DNA of 64,000 bases from an uncultured Collinsella sp. Its GTDB lineage: Bacteria; Actinomycetota; Coriobacteriia; Coriobacteriales; Coriobacteriaceae. Position 1 is the first letter of the stretch; every line of letters starts with the position of its first letter. The translations under genes and the position numbers were made by a program. The stretch spans positions 36,020 to 100,019 of the forward strand of contig CAAENX010000019.1 of NCBI GenBank assembly GCA_900757495.1, read 5' to 3'. The notes beneath the pieces were generated by a model. The model did no database searches. It saw only the letters and a list, made by a program, of their open reading frames with translations, and was not told where the DNA came from. Shown here piece by piece: positions 16,194 to 25,371 of this stretch.

Positions 16194-17795
16194 ATGAACC
16201 AGATACTTCTCTTTATCGGCCTCGTCATTATTCTGTGCCTGACCATCAAACCCGTCGGCAAAAAGCTCCCCTTCCCCACCCTGCTCATCTTTATCGCACT
16301 CGGCATGCTGCTGGGCGTCAACGGTCCGGCGCACATCGACTTTAGCGACTACGCGCTCACCGAAACCGTCTGCAGCACAGCGCTGCTGTTCATCATGTTC
16401 TACGGCGGCTTTAACACCAACATCGACCGTGCCAAACCCGTCGCCGTGCCCGCGGTGCTACTGAGCACGCTCGGCGTCGTCATCACCGCCGGCGTCACCG
16501 GTGCGTTCGCGCATTTTGTACTGGGCTTCGACTGGATCGGCGGCCTGCTGCTGGGATCAGTCGTGGCATCCACCGACGCGGCCAGCGTCTTTAGCGTGCT
16601 GCGCGAGCACAACCTGTCGCTAAAGGGCGGCACCGACTCGTTACTCGAGGTCGAATCGGGCTCCAACGACCCCGTCGCCTACATGCTCACCGCCGTGCTC
16701 GCCACACTCGCGGCCGGCGGCGACATTAACATCCCCGTTCTGCTGACCAAGCAAATCATCCTAGGGGTAGGCCTGGGCCTTGTCATCGGCTGGGCATCGG
16801 GCCGCCTGATTGGGCGCGCACATGCAACAGCCGATGGTGCGCAGACCATCTTTTTATTCGCCGTGGCGATCGTGGCCTACGCGCTGCCGAGCTATCTGGG
16901 CGGCAACGGCTTTTTGGCCGTGTACCTGGCAGGCATTGTACTGGGCGCGAGCGATATCACCGGCAAGGTCGAGCTGGCGCACTTCTTCGACACCCTCACC
17001 GAGATGGCCGAGATGACCATCTTCTTTTTGCTCGGCCTGCTCGTGACGCCCGCCCGCCTGCCGCAAATGCTGCTGCCGGGCCTGGCACTCATGGCGTTTA
17101 TGCTCTTTGTGAGCCGTCCCATCGCCGTTGGCATGCTACTGGCGCCCTTTAAGACGAACCCCCGCCAGGTTGCGCTCGTAAGCTGGGCGGGCCTGCGCGG
17201 CGCAGCTTCGGTCGTGTTTAGTCTCTTTGCCGTGGTGGCCGGTGTTCCCGGCGGTCACGACCTGTTTGACCTTGTGTTTGTAATTGCCGTATCGAGCATT
17301 GTGGTGCAAGGTTCGCTGCTACCGGCGGTGGCAAAGAAACTCGATATGATCGACGCGACCGGCGACGTACGCCGTACCTTTAACGATTACCGCGACGAGG
17401 ACGGCATGTCGTTCGTTAAGCTCAAGGTGGGCGCGGGACATCCGTTTGCCGGTCGCTCGCTCGCCGATATTGGCAGTGCGACGGACATGCTCGTCGTCCT
17501 GGTGCTGCGCGACGGTGCCCATCCGGTGCTGCCCAATGGCGATACCGTGATTGAGGAAGGTGATCTGCTGGTTATGGCCGCTCCAACGTTTGAGGAGCGT
17601 GCCGAGGTTACGCTGCGCGAGGTCACCGTTACGCCCCACGGTCGCTTTGCTGGACAGCGTCTGCGCGACGTGCCGCAAGGCAAGCACCCGTTTATCGTCG
17701 TGATGCTCAAGCGCGAAGGCCAAACGATCATCCCCGACGGCGACACCCTAATATACGCCGGCGACGAAGCCGTCATCGCCACGCTGGCGTCGTAG
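16194..17795 (+). CDS. Potassium/proton antiporter, CPA1 family with RCK_C domains
   Basis: A 533-residue NhaP2/CvrA-like exchanger that would move K+ (or Na+) against protons across the cytoplasmic membrane. Residues 1-390 hold about 12-13 membrane segments, including LPFPTLLIFIALGMLLGVNGP and the ion-site region SVVASTDAASVFSVL...VESGSNDPVAYMLT, where the aspartates lie. Two TrkA-C/RCK_C-like regulatory segments follow (KVGAGHPFAGRSLADIG and RFAGQRLRDVPQGKHPFIVV, with TVIEEGDLLVMAAP). A GGAG site precedes the ATG. It marks the core-genome border of the defence island. Confidence 0.88.
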   Translation: MNQILLFIGLVIILCLTIKPVGKKLPFPTLLIFIALGMLLGVNGPAHIDFSDYALTETVCSTALLFIMFYGGFNTNIDRAKPVAVPAVLLSTLGVVITAGVTGAFAHFVLGFDWIGGLLLGSVVASTDAASVFSVLREHNLSLKGGTDSLLEVESGSNDPVAYMLTAVLATLAAGGDINIPVLLTKQIILGVGLGLVIGWASGRLIGRAHATADGAQTIFLFAVAIVAYALPSYLGGNGFLAVYLAGIVLGASDITGKVELAHFFDTLTEMAEMTIFFLLGLLVTPARLPQMLLPGLALMAFMLFVSRPIAVGMLLAPFKTNPRQVALVSWAGLRGAASVVFSLFAVVAGVPGGHDLFDLVFVIAVSSIVVQGSLLPAVAKKLDMIDATGDVRRTFNDYRDEDGMSFVKLKVGAGHPFAGRSLADIGSATDMLVVLVLRDGAHPVLPNGDTVIEEGDLLVMAAPTFEERAEVTLREVTVTPHGRFAGQRLRDVPQGKHPFIVVMLKREGQTIIPDGDTLIYAGDEAVIATLAS

Positions 17796-17807
17796 CGGCC
17801 ACAGGGC

Positions 17808-17822
17808 AGCTAATTTGGGACG
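17808..17822. repeat. CGTCCCAAATTAGCT repeat
   Basis: The same 15 bases occur in opposite orientation at 15001-15015. This copy encodes the last residues and stop codon of the DUF3800 gene, so that gene's 3' end lies inside a dispersed repeat. Confidence 0.55.
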
Positions 17823-18487
17823 GCCTTCTTTCTAACTTCTTTTAGTAAGCCTTTTTTAAACGCAGTACTACCACCAAAAAACTTCTGGTCAGTATTAGTC
17901 TGCTTATTTGCCTGATATTTCAGACTCGTGAACTCAATGGTACAGACATAGTCCGCGGCCTGAGCCAAATAGTAATCCGATGAAGTTGTCGGCTTATAGA
18001 TAACTGCATTTTTAGCCAAAGCGTAATCGATTGCCTTGTGAAGCGCACTCGAAACCGAACCCTGTCCTCCGTCGTAGTAAATCTTTACAGCATCAAACTG
18101 CTGAAACCAACTCAAATTGTCGAATATGAAATCGATGATTTCACGCCGCATCGCATCAGCAATCTGTTTAAGAGTTCGGTACCGATGCGTCTTGAATACA
18201 AACACCTTGTACGAGATGGGCAAATGTCGAAACATAACTCGAAATAGTGAGAACAGCCTTTTTCTCTCGCTGATGCCCAAGTCCTTGAACTGATCTTTTC
18301 CATTCATGAGAGGAGAAGCATGGAACGGAAGAAGCGGCAATCCGCTTTCGGCTACCGCCCTTTCATATTTCTCTATTCCCTCAGCGATGGGAATATCTTG
18401 TTCATGGAAAACAAAGGCCACAAGATAGTATCTTTCACGAAGATCATCGCTTCCAGATTCATCAATAAAGATACTCAGCTCTCGCAT
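17810..18487 (-). CDS. DUF3800 family protein
   Basis: A 225-residue protein opening with LSIFIDESGSDDLRERYYLVAFVF, the signature of DUF3800, a group with a probable RNase H-like fold that is common in mobile and defence regions. Further acidic residues lie at YYDGGQGS and DYYLAQAADYVCTIEF, where the family has conserved aspartates. The ATG at 18487 follows AAGGA by 7 bases. The gene is clearly poorer in GC than its neighbours, a sign of transfer. It is downstream of brxL and two unknown genes, but separated by its own promoter (18599-18627) and a leader hairpin. Its last codons fall in a dispersed repeat. Activity is unknown; a nuclease role is an inference. Confidence 0.8.
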   Translation of the reverse strand: MRELSIFIDESGSDDLRERYYLVAFVFHEQDIPIAEGIEKYERAVAESGLPLLPFHASPLMNGKDQFKDLGISERKRLFSLFRVMFRHLPISYKVFVFKTHRYRTLKQIADAMRREIIDFIFDNLSWFQQFDAVKIYYDGGQGSVSSALHKAIDYALAKNAVIYKPTTSSDYYLAQAADYVCTIEFTSLKYQANKQTNTDQKFFGGSTAFKKGLLKEVRKKAVPN

Positions 18488-18501
18488 GGGCAATCCTTAA
18501 T

Positions 18502-18528
18502 AAAAAAGCCGGGGAAAACGTCCCCGGC
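18502..18528 (-). terminator. Leader hairpin with T run before the DUF3800 gene
   Basis: On the minus strand GCCGGGGACGTTTTCCCCGGC is followed by six T, ending only 15 bases before the DUF3800 start. It could end the upstream BREX transcript, but it also lies inside the leader made from the 18599-18627 promoter, so it may act as an attenuator. Confidence 0.7.
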
Positions 18529-18598
18529 ACTTGGAAGCCCTCTCTTAAGAGATGACCATCTAGTTTATACCATGAAGTTGGACGTATGTTCAAGCATG

Positions 18599-18627
18599 AG
18601 AATAAAATACAAACATATGTTCGTCAA
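18599..18627 (-). promoter_or_regulatory. Promoter with SOS (LexA) box for the DUF3800 gene
   Basis: On the minus strand TTGACG (18622-18627), a 17-base spacer and TATTCT (18599-18604). The sequence CGAACATATGTTTG (18610-18623) overlaps the -35 and spacer and fits the Gram-positive SOS box CGAAC-RNRY-GTTYC at 13 of 14 positions. A second, weaker half-matching site GAACATACGTCC lies at 18580-18591. Binding by LexA is inferred. Confidence 0.6.
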
Positions 18628-18642
18628 TAACAAAGATAGCCA

Positions 18643-18840
18643 TCATTCAGCGTCATCGTCGACGGCAAAGTCGTGGAGGTCGAGGCCTTCGCGTTCGGCC
18701 CGGGCTAGGAGCTCTTGGGGCGAATCGTCCTCGATATCCATCACGTCAAGCATAGCGGCCGGAAAGCCCACGCCCGCCGCACTCCCCGCGCGGTCGAGTA
18801 GGCTCTCGCGCAGCTGATCTACATCAACGTCGATCTTCAT
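18643..18840 (-). CDS. Small acidic protein of the BREX-adjacent operon
   Basis: Not recognised. Sixty-five residues, with about a third acidic; the ends are MKIDVDVDQLRESLLDRAG and LDLHDFAVDDDAE. The middle has a Gly/Ala/Pro stretch (SAAGVGFPAAML). The start ATG at 18840 has GGGAGG 7 bases upstream, a strong site that supports translation; a 6-codon upstream extension has none. It lies 27 bases after the 450-residue gene on the same strand, so the two are probably co-transcribed and co-functional. Its acidity suggests a partner-binding or DNA-mimic protein, which is a guess. Confidence 0.7.
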   Translation of the reverse strand: MKIDVDVDQLRESLLDRAGSAAGVGFPAAMLDVMDIEDDSPQELLARAEREGLDLHDFAVDDDAE

Positions 18841-18867
18841 GGTGAAACCTCCCGCCAAACCAGGCCC

Positions 18868-20220
18868 TTACCCGTCAGCGCCGAGCGCATCCACAGCAGC
18901 AACAAAAGCCGCCACCTGCTTGTCGTCCATCTGCGTGGCCAGGCGCCCCACGGGCTCATCGTAGGCTAACTGTACTTTATCGATAAAGCAATCCCAGGCA
19001 CGCTCATCCACACGCACAGCGGCCTCGCAATACTGGCTGAGCTTTTTGAGTCCATACCAAAACGCATTCACATGGCGTGCAGGATCCTCGTCCAGCACAC
19101 CATCGTAGCGCCGTCCGTTAAACTCACGCATGCGCGCCACGGCAACCTCGAGCGAGTCGCCGCCGTCGACCGAAGCCTCGTCCACAAGCTCGGGAATCGC
19201 AACTTCGCGCCGAACATTGTGCCTGGCAGCACCGTCATACTCGCCCACCAACACGTCTTCGTCAAACCGATCATCGTAGTCGAAATAGCTACTGCCGCGG
19301 CAAATCCCATGCGGCGAACCGGCACCAAAGGCACAGAACAACCCGCCGTCGGTAACAACGCGCCTATAGGCCTCAAACGACTTCTTAACCTGAGCGAGCA
19401 ACTCGGCAAGCTCCCCGGCATCGAACCCCGTCTCGCACGTAATGCAAACAAGCCCCGGCAACGATACCGGCTCCACCGTGCTCCCTGCAACGCGGGCAGC
19501 GCGTTCGGCCCGATACGCTTGGGCTGCCAAGCGCGCTCGCTGCGCAGCACCGCGCACATTAGTAAGCTCGCGCTCCAGCGCCACATCGCCAGCCACATCG
19601 CTCGCAAACGCGTCAGCACCCTGCGGCCCGGTCGCACTCAGCTCGGACTCAAACGTCGCCGTAATCATGCCGGCAAGGTCCGTTGTATCGGCGGTGCAAC
19701 GCAGCTGCTCCAGCTGCGTGCATAGCAGATCGGCATCCAAGGGTGCGGCATCCACAACGCGCGCGTCACTCAGACGCGCCGCGCCCTGCAACACCAAAGC
19801 CCCCGCAGCATCGTATGCCGCACGAACCCTGTCCGCCGTATTGGCACGCAGCTTTACCTCGATAAACGCAAGCGTCTGCTCCAAGCGGGCCAACAGTTCG
19901 GCCTTGTCCTCCATACGCAAAAAGGCAGCATAGCGGCGCTCCATCTGCAGCGGGCCCACAACACCCGCCTGCTTGCGAGCGCGCGCAAGGGCCGCGCCCT
20001 CGACACGGCGAACATACCCGTCAACAGCCTGCACGGCAGAGTCGCGCGCAGCGTGCTCGGCAGCCTCGACGCCCCTAAGCACACCCAGCAGCTCGCGGGA
20101 GCGCGCCTTGCGCACCAACTCCCCACGATCGTACTGCTCAAGCGCCGTCTGACGCTTGGCTACCGATTCAAAGCCAAACAGCTCGTCGAGCAGCTCGCCA
20201 ACAGAACGCTCGCCCGCCAT
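18868..20220 (-). CDS. Unrecognised 450-residue protein downstream of brxL
   Basis: I do not recognise a family. Residues 1-260 are almost wholly helical and rich in Ala, Arg, Glu and Leu, with heptad-like runs (AEHAARDSAVQAVDGYVRR, ALARARKQAGVVGPLQ), so an extended coiled-coil is likely. Residues 270-400 look globular: LPGLVCITCETGFDAGEL, GLFCAFGAGSPHGICRG and SYFDYDDRFDEDVLVGEYDG, with scattered cysteines and acidic residues. There is no signal peptide or membrane segment. The ATG has AAGGAGG 7 bases upstream. It starts 74 bases after brxL on the same strand, and the 65-residue gene follows, so it reads as part of the BREX operon. A BREX accessory role is inferred from position only. Confidence 0.75.
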   Translation of the reverse strand: MAGERSVGELLDELFGFESVAKRQTALEQYDRGELVRKARSRELLGVLRGVEAAEHAARDSAVQAVDGYVRRVEGAALARARKQAGVVGPLQMERRYAAFLRMEDKAELLARLEQTLAFIEVKLRANTADRVRAAYDAAGALVLQGAARLSDARVVDAAPLDADLLCTQLEQLRCTADTTDLAGMITATFESELSATGPQGADAFASDVAGDVALERELTNVRGAAQRARLAAQAYRAERAARVAGSTVEPVSLPGLVCITCETGFDAGELAELLAQVKKSFEAYRRVVTDGGLFCAFGAGSPHGICRGSSYFDYDDRFDEDVLVGEYDGAARHNVRREVAIPELVDEASVDGGDSLEVAVARMREFNGRRYDGVLDEDPARHVNAFWYGLKKLSQYCEAAVRVDERAWDCFIDKVQLAYDEPVGRLATQMDDKQVAAFVAAVDALGADG

Positions 20221-20294
20221 GGCAAGGCCTCCTTACCCGAACACGCCAATACGCTCGCGGGCCCACGCGCACGCAAGCCCGCTCGCCCGCACTT

Positions 20295-22628
20295 CTACAG
20301 ATCCAGCGCCTTCTTTGCGGCGTCGACCGGGTCGCCATCCATGTAGAACACCGGGCTCAACCCCGAGATAATCTCGGACGAAACACTCTGCAAACCCGCG
20401 ATGGCACTCAGCGGCAAAATCACACGCTTGGCGCCGGCGTTTTTGGCCACGCGCATAATGTCCTCGAGCCCACGAATCTCGTCCATGGAGCCCGACATAC
20501 GTAAGATTCCCGGAATCGCCAGCGCGGGCATCACCGGACGGTTGCACGCCGCGGAGCACAGGCCCACAAACTCGGCGAGCGACACTTCTTCGGACAGGCC
20601 CTTGCTCTGCAGGTCGTTATAGAACAGCAGATAATCCTTGGAGCCAATGTGCATGCCCGGCGCCACGCGGTTCGCCAGGTTCACAAAGTTGTCGAACGCG
20701 GCCTCCAGCGTATCGCGCACCGGCTTGTTAAAGGCCACGCCCTCGTGCTTAAACTTGCACTCGCCAGCAACGGCCTTGTTCTCCAGCTTGTACACGGCGA
20801 CCTCGCCGCCCTGCGATCTGCCCACGCCAAACACATGGCCGGACAACAGCGGCCCGTCGGGAATCAGCGTGTCCTCGCTCTGCTCGGGCACGCGCACCAC
20901 GTGCACGTCCTGCGGGTTGTCGGCATCCATATAGCCCAGGTTAACGTCGATAAACTCAACGCCCGCCATAATCTTGAGCTGCTCCTTTACGCGGCGACGG
21001 CCCTCGATGGCGTAGTCCAGCAACCAGCGCACGTCGTCCTTGTCCATGGCCTCGTCGGGGAACAGCAGCTTGGCAAGGCCGCTAAAGGTCTTGCGCACGG
21101 CGATCTCGTCACGCTTGTTAAAGTCGCTGTTAAAGCGGAAGTAACGGTCGATATGATGCGTAAAGTCCTTGCGGCGCATCTCCTTGCAAAACTCCGATAG
21201 GCAGTCGGTGATTAAGCCGTAATGCCCGGTCAGCAGGCTCGAACGCATCTTGGGAATCTCCCAGCCCGGCAGGTAATAGTGGATACGGTCGAAGAAGGCC
21301 GAATCGTTGTTAAACTCCGGCGGGAACGGATCAAACAGGTGCGTGGTCTTAAGGACGTTTTGCACGGTGTCGTTGATGTTGCCCTCAAAAACCATGGAGG
21401 CATCGGCGTTAATCTGGTCGCGGCCGCGCGCGTAGCTGCCACTCGCCATATAGTCCTTCATGATCTGCACGGCGTTGGTGTCCTTAAAGCGCATGCCGGC
21501 GACCTCGTCGAACGTCACGCAATCCCAATGGCCCACCAGGCCCACGCGATCGGCGCGCATGGAGTTCATACGGCCGAACAGGTTGGCCGTGGTGGTCTGC
21601 CCGCCCGAAAGCAAAATGGCGTAGGGCGAAACCTCTTTGTAGATATGGCTCTTGCCGGTGCCGCGGGGACCAAGCTCGCACAGATTGTAGTTGCGCTCGA
21701 TCAGCGGCACCATGCGCTCGATAAAGTGCAGGCGCTCCTTCTCCGAAAGCTCGCTGGGCTCATAGCCGGCAGAGCGCAGCAGCATGTTGAGCCACTCGTC
21801 GCGCGAGAAATACTGACGCTCCTCGATCATGGCGTCCAGGTCCAGGTTGGGCATCTGGATGGGCGTGAGCGACGCCACGCTAAACGGAGAGTCCTCGGGC
21901 CCACGCTTTTTGCGCTTGGCCTTGGAGCGGCGAGGCGCATCGTCGCCAAAGACATCCATGCCAAACTCGTCTTCCTCTTCCATGGGACGACGATACTCGA
22001 TGCTCATAATGCACCAAATACCACCCTGGAGAATCTTGGAATAGTCGCGAACGTACTCGGCCGGCATCACAAACGGCTCGATGGTCAGGTTGGCAAAAGA
22101 CGCCACGTAGATATCTTTGTACTCGTCGAGCTTGGCCGTCACCTTGTCGATGATGGTAAAACGACCCAGCTCGCGAATCTTGGACTTAATGCGCTCGGAC
22201 TCATCGGGACGCACGTAGTTATCGGTGAAGATCCTGCGAATGCGGTCCAGGCCCTCTGCCACGGCATCCTCGTCGTCGGTTGAGCAGTACATGCCCAGCA
22301 GATACTCCAGTACAAAGGTGGGCACGTTGGCGCCGCGCTTCATAAGGGCCGTCAGGTCCTTACGCACGATCTTGCCAGCAAAGTGCTCGAGCAGCTTGCC
22401 GTCCAGCCCATCCATGTCGTAGCCGTCGTCCTCGGGGGCCTCGTCCACGGCCTGGTCATAGCCATCGGTCGAGGATTCGTCCTCGGCGGGCGGCGCGGCC
22501 TCCGCCGGCTCCGGGGCAGGCACAGTCTCCACCGCAGGCACGGCCTCCACCGCAGGCACAGCCTCCGCCGGCGCACTCACATCAATCGAGGGAACTTCCC
22601 ACAGATCGTCATCATGACTATCAAACAT
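20295..22628 (-). CDS. brxL: BREX system Lon-related AAA+ protein BrxL
   Basis: The last standard gene of type 1 BREX. The 777-residue protein has an AAA+ core with Walker A GPRGTGKS (about 320-327) and Walker B VTFDEV (about 371-376), and a Lon-like C-terminal domain ending ILRMSGSMDEIRGLEDIMRV...AKRVILPLSAI. BrxL homologues form ring-shaped, DNA-binding ATPases needed for phage restriction. The protein is some 90 residues longer than usual because of an N-terminal acidic, Ala/Pro/Val/Glu repeat region (PAEAVPAVEAVPAVETVPAPEP, split here by repeats of AVPAVE) up to residue 75. The ATG at 22628 follows AGGAG by 8 bases. It begins 11 bases after pglZ. Confidence 0.93.
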   Translation of the reverse strand: MFDSHDDDLWEVPSIDVSAPAEAVPAVEAVPAVETVPAPEPAEAAPPAEDESSTDGYDQAVDEAPEDDGYDMDGLDGKLLEHFAGKIVRKDLTALMKRGANVPTFVLEYLLGMYCSTDDEDAVAEGLDRIRRIFTDNYVRPDESERIKSKIRELGRFTIIDKVTAKLDEYKDIYVASFANLTIEPFVMPAEYVRDYSKILQGGIWCIMSIEYRRPMEEEDEFGMDVFGDDAPRRSKAKRKKRGPEDSPFSVASLTPIQMPNLDLDAMIEERQYFSRDEWLNMLLRSAGYEPSELSEKERLHFIERMVPLIERNYNLCELGPRGTGKSHIYKEVSPYAILLSGGQTTTANLFGRMNSMRADRVGLVGHWDCVTFDEVAGMRFKDTNAVQIMKDYMASGSYARGRDQINADASMVFEGNINDTVQNVLKTTHLFDPFPPEFNNDSAFFDRIHYYLPGWEIPKMRSSLLTGHYGLITDCLSEFCKEMRRKDFTHHIDRYFRFNSDFNKRDEIAVRKTFSGLAKLLFPDEAMDKDDVRWLLDYAIEGRRRVKEQLKIMAGVEFIDVNLGYMDADNPQDVHVVRVPEQSEDTLIPDGPLLSGHVFGVGRSQGGEVAVYKLENKAVAGECKFKHEGVAFNKPVRDTLEAAFDNFVNLANRVAPGMHIGSKDYLLFYNDLQSKGLSEEVSLAEFVGLCSAACNRPVMPALAIPGILRMSGSMDEIRGLEDIMRVAKNAGAKRVILPLSAIAGLQSVSSEIISGLSPVFYMDGDPVDAAKKALDL

Positions 22629-22639
22629 AGCGCACACTC

Positions 22640-25348
22640 CTAAAAACCAAAGTCAGCAACAGGGGCAAACGAAACAGCGATGGTATACGTCTCGCGCCAA
22701 ACGATCTTGCCCGTCTCGCGCTCGCGGCAGACCAGATAGTACGGACCCTTGGCCGAGAATCCATCCGCCGCATGCAACGCAAACTTGGCATGCACCACGC
22801 GCTCCTGCGAGTTAACAGAAGTCTTGTTGGCATGCGCTTTGACCGTATCGCTCACCTCGTTGCCGCTTGCGTCGGTAAACACCAGCTCATACTCGCACGG
22901 CAAGACCTTGCCTTGGGCGGGTTCTTCCTGGATCAAGTTGACCGAGAAGAGCGAGTTGGTCACTCGGCGTCCCTCACTTAGCACGCGCAGCGTCGCCACG
23001 CGCGTATCGACAAAGTCCTTGGAACCCGAGCGCGCACGCCAAAAACCGATAACGGGCACGCAGAGCTCCTGCAGGCTCATGCCGCCGTGGACGTAGTTGT
23101 TAGTGCCGCCGGGACGCTTGAAGTGCAGGTTCTCGCGCGGGGCAAATCCCTCAAAACCGGCACCCAAACGTCCCATGCCAACATTAACAAACACCCCGCA
23201 TGCCTCTTCCGAAAGCTTGGCCACGGCCTCGTTGGGCACCACCAGATGGCGCTTGCCGTGCATGACAGGAGCGTCAAGGAAGGGAAGGTCCGGCTTGCCG
23301 AGCATCTGGCACTCGCTGAGCTCCCGACGCGTGTAGATAAAGCCGTGGTCCGCCGTTATAACAACACGCGCGCCCGGGGCGTCGGTGCACACGCGACGCG
23401 CCAACGCGGCAAGTTCCTCCACGGTGTCCGCACAGGCATCGAAGACGTCATCCTGCGTAGTGGCCTTCTCGCCCGTAGCATCGATCTTGTTGTGGTAGAG
23501 ATAAACGAGCTTGGAGTCCTTGAGCAGCGCCTTGCGCTCGGTTCCCGCCATGTTGAGGTATGCGCTCGAGCGCAAAGCGCGGGCCGTAGACTCAACGTGG
23601 GCAAGCACGGCCTCGCGCTGCGGAGTCGTTGCGGTGGGCATGCCGTCAGCCAGCACGAACGCGCCGTCCGTTGCAAGCTTAAGCGCTTGGTGCGGCAGCA
23701 GTGCGGGCATGTCCACCTCGGTAATGGAGGGAAAGACCGCCTGCATGCTAGAGACCTTGACGTTGCCGCCACGCTCGCGCTCGAGCAGCGCCGCAACGTC
23801 GCGGGCCACCTCATAGCGAAGCGCGTCGCTCACGATAACGACCGTCGTCTTGGCAGAGCCCACAAAGGTGGGCAGCACATGCCAGTAGAATTCATCCTGC
23901 CGTGCAGGGCCATCGATGTAGCCGCAATCGGCCCACTCCCCTTGCGCAGCTGATGTCCAGCAGGCATTGGCATCGGCCAAAAACCAGTTGCTGTAGAGAT
24001 TCTCCGCCCAGTCCACCACGGCTCGGGCAGGTTCCTCGAGTACATCGCACTCGACGGAGCGCGCCCGCAGATACGCGATGCACATATGACGATAGGCGGC
24101 ATCCATGGCATACCAATCGGACGTGTAGGCATCCCACACCTGCTGGGGCTGCGCCAGATGGAACCCACCCGCGTGTGTCTGCCTAAAAGAGCACATATCG
24201 GCCACAGCAGCAAGTAGGTCAAAGTAGCTCTCAACACGACGGTACCAGCTTAGGTCGCAACGGCGCGCAGCAAATGCGCGCGCATCCTCAATACGGTCCG
24301 CACCCTGGGCAAACGAGCTGAACAGCTGCGAGAGCACGGCCTCATTGACGCACGGAAACACATCAAGCGAGGTCAGCACATCGATCGGCAAGGTCTCGAA
24401 CCGCGCAAAGAGTCCACGGGCATCCTCGACCAAACGGCAGATCTCAAATAGGTCCTCGCTCGATGCCTGGGCATCGGCGGCCTGGTCCCACGTACGCACC
24501 GCCTCAAGACAATAGGGGCCGTAGGCGGGAGCCACATAGCTTTCGAGTCCCTTGAGCGCTCCCTCGGGAAGCGCGGTGGATGCCGCCGTAAGGAGCACAT
24601 GGGATGCAAGCATAAGCAGTGAGTCGCGCTCGTACAGCGGCCCATCAAACCCATAGCAGCGCAGCATAAAGGCAGAGAGGACGTCGCGCACGCTGTACTT
24701 ATCCACCAGCGCGGCCAGTGCCTCAGGACCCTCGTGCAGCAGTGTGGCCATGCAGCCGCGCAGCACAAACGCGGGCCGCGCGTCGCCCGGCTCCTTGCCG
24801 CCAAAGATTACCGTAAGGATTCCAAGCTCGATATCGGATGCGCCCGAGGCGTGCGGAACGCAAGCGACAAACTTAGCGCAGCGGGTCTTGGCATCAAAGA
24901 ACGCCTTGTGCACTCGCAGGCTCTCGCGCACGGCGTCGATATTCTCGATGCCCAGCTGATCGGCCAAAAGCGAAAGATAGTCAGCCTGGAACTGATCGGC
25001 ATACAGCTCAACATCGGCAAGCCAATCGCCCTCAAGCCTGCCGTGCGGGCAACGGCGATACAGCAAGATATCGTTCGCAAGGTCATCGCGGTTGATGAGC
25101 TTCTTGACGGCAAACATGCGGCCCTCGCAGGCCTCAACAAACCGCACCGGACGCTCAAAGTCACCGTGAGCAGGCATAACGCCGCCATCGGCCCCCGCGC
25201 CGTCGAAACCCTCGGCGGCCAATCGCTCAAACTCAGGGGCAAACTCGCCGTCCGCATCGTGCCAAACCACAACACGGCGCGGCGCGCATGCGGACAACGG
25301 CTGCAAAAACCGCAGCTTGAGCTGTTCTTCTACATCGATCTTGGGCAT
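22640..25348 (-). CDS. pglZ: BREX phosphatase-like protein PglZ
   Basis: A 902-residue BREX-1 core protein of the alkaline phosphatase superfamily. The PglZ domain shows the metal/nucleophile motif VVIVSDALRYEVARD near residue 505 and VVITADHGFIYTRRE near residue 668. The N-terminal region starts EEQLKLRFLQPLSACAPRRVVVWHDADGEF, as in other PglZ proteins, and the C-terminal 150 residues form a beta-rich domain. PglZ is required for BREX defence and for methylation in several systems; its biochemical substrate is not settled. It begins 23 bases after the pglX C-terminal gene, with an AAGGA site, and ends 11 bases before brxL. Confidence 0.94.
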   Translation of the reverse strand: MPKIDVEEQLKLRFLQPLSACAPRRVVVWHDADGEFAPEFERLAAEGFDGAGADGGVMPAHGDFERPVRFVEACEGRMFAVKKLINRDDLANDILLYRRCPHGRLEGDWLADVELYADQFQADYLSLLADQLGIENIDAVRESLRVHKAFFDAKTRCAKFVACVPHASGASDIELGILTVIFGGKEPGDARPAFVLRGCMATLLHEGPEALAALVDKYSVRDVLSAFMLRCYGFDGPLYERDSLLMLASHVLLTAASTALPEGALKGLESYVAPAYGPYCLEAVRTWDQAADAQASSEDLFEICRLVEDARGLFARFETLPIDVLTSLDVFPCVNEAVLSQLFSSFAQGADRIEDARAFAARRCDLSWYRRVESYFDLLAAVADMCSFRQTHAGGFHLAQPQQVWDAYTSDWYAMDAAYRHMCIAYLRARSVECDVLEEPARAVVDWAENLYSNWFLADANACWTSAAQGEWADCGYIDGPARQDEFYWHVLPTFVGSAKTTVVIVSDALRYEVARDVAALLERERGGNVKVSSMQAVFPSITEVDMPALLPHQALKLATDGAFVLADGMPTATTPQREAVLAHVESTARALRSSAYLNMAGTERKALLKDSKLVYLYHNKIDATGEKATTQDDVFDACADTVEELAALARRVCTDAPGARVVITADHGFIYTRRELSECQMLGKPDLPFLDAPVMHGKRHLVVPNEAVAKLSEEACGVFVNVGMGRLGAGFEGFAPRENLHFKRPGGTNNYVHGGMSLQELCVPVIGFWRARSGSKDFVDTRVATLRVLSEGRRVTNSLFSVNLIQEEPAQGKVLPCEYELVFTDASGNEVSDTVKAHANKTSVNSQERVVHAKFALHAADGFSAKGPYYLVCRERETGKIVWRETYTIAVSFAPVADFGF

Positions 25349-25371
25349 GGATATCCTTACCGTATCTGCAG

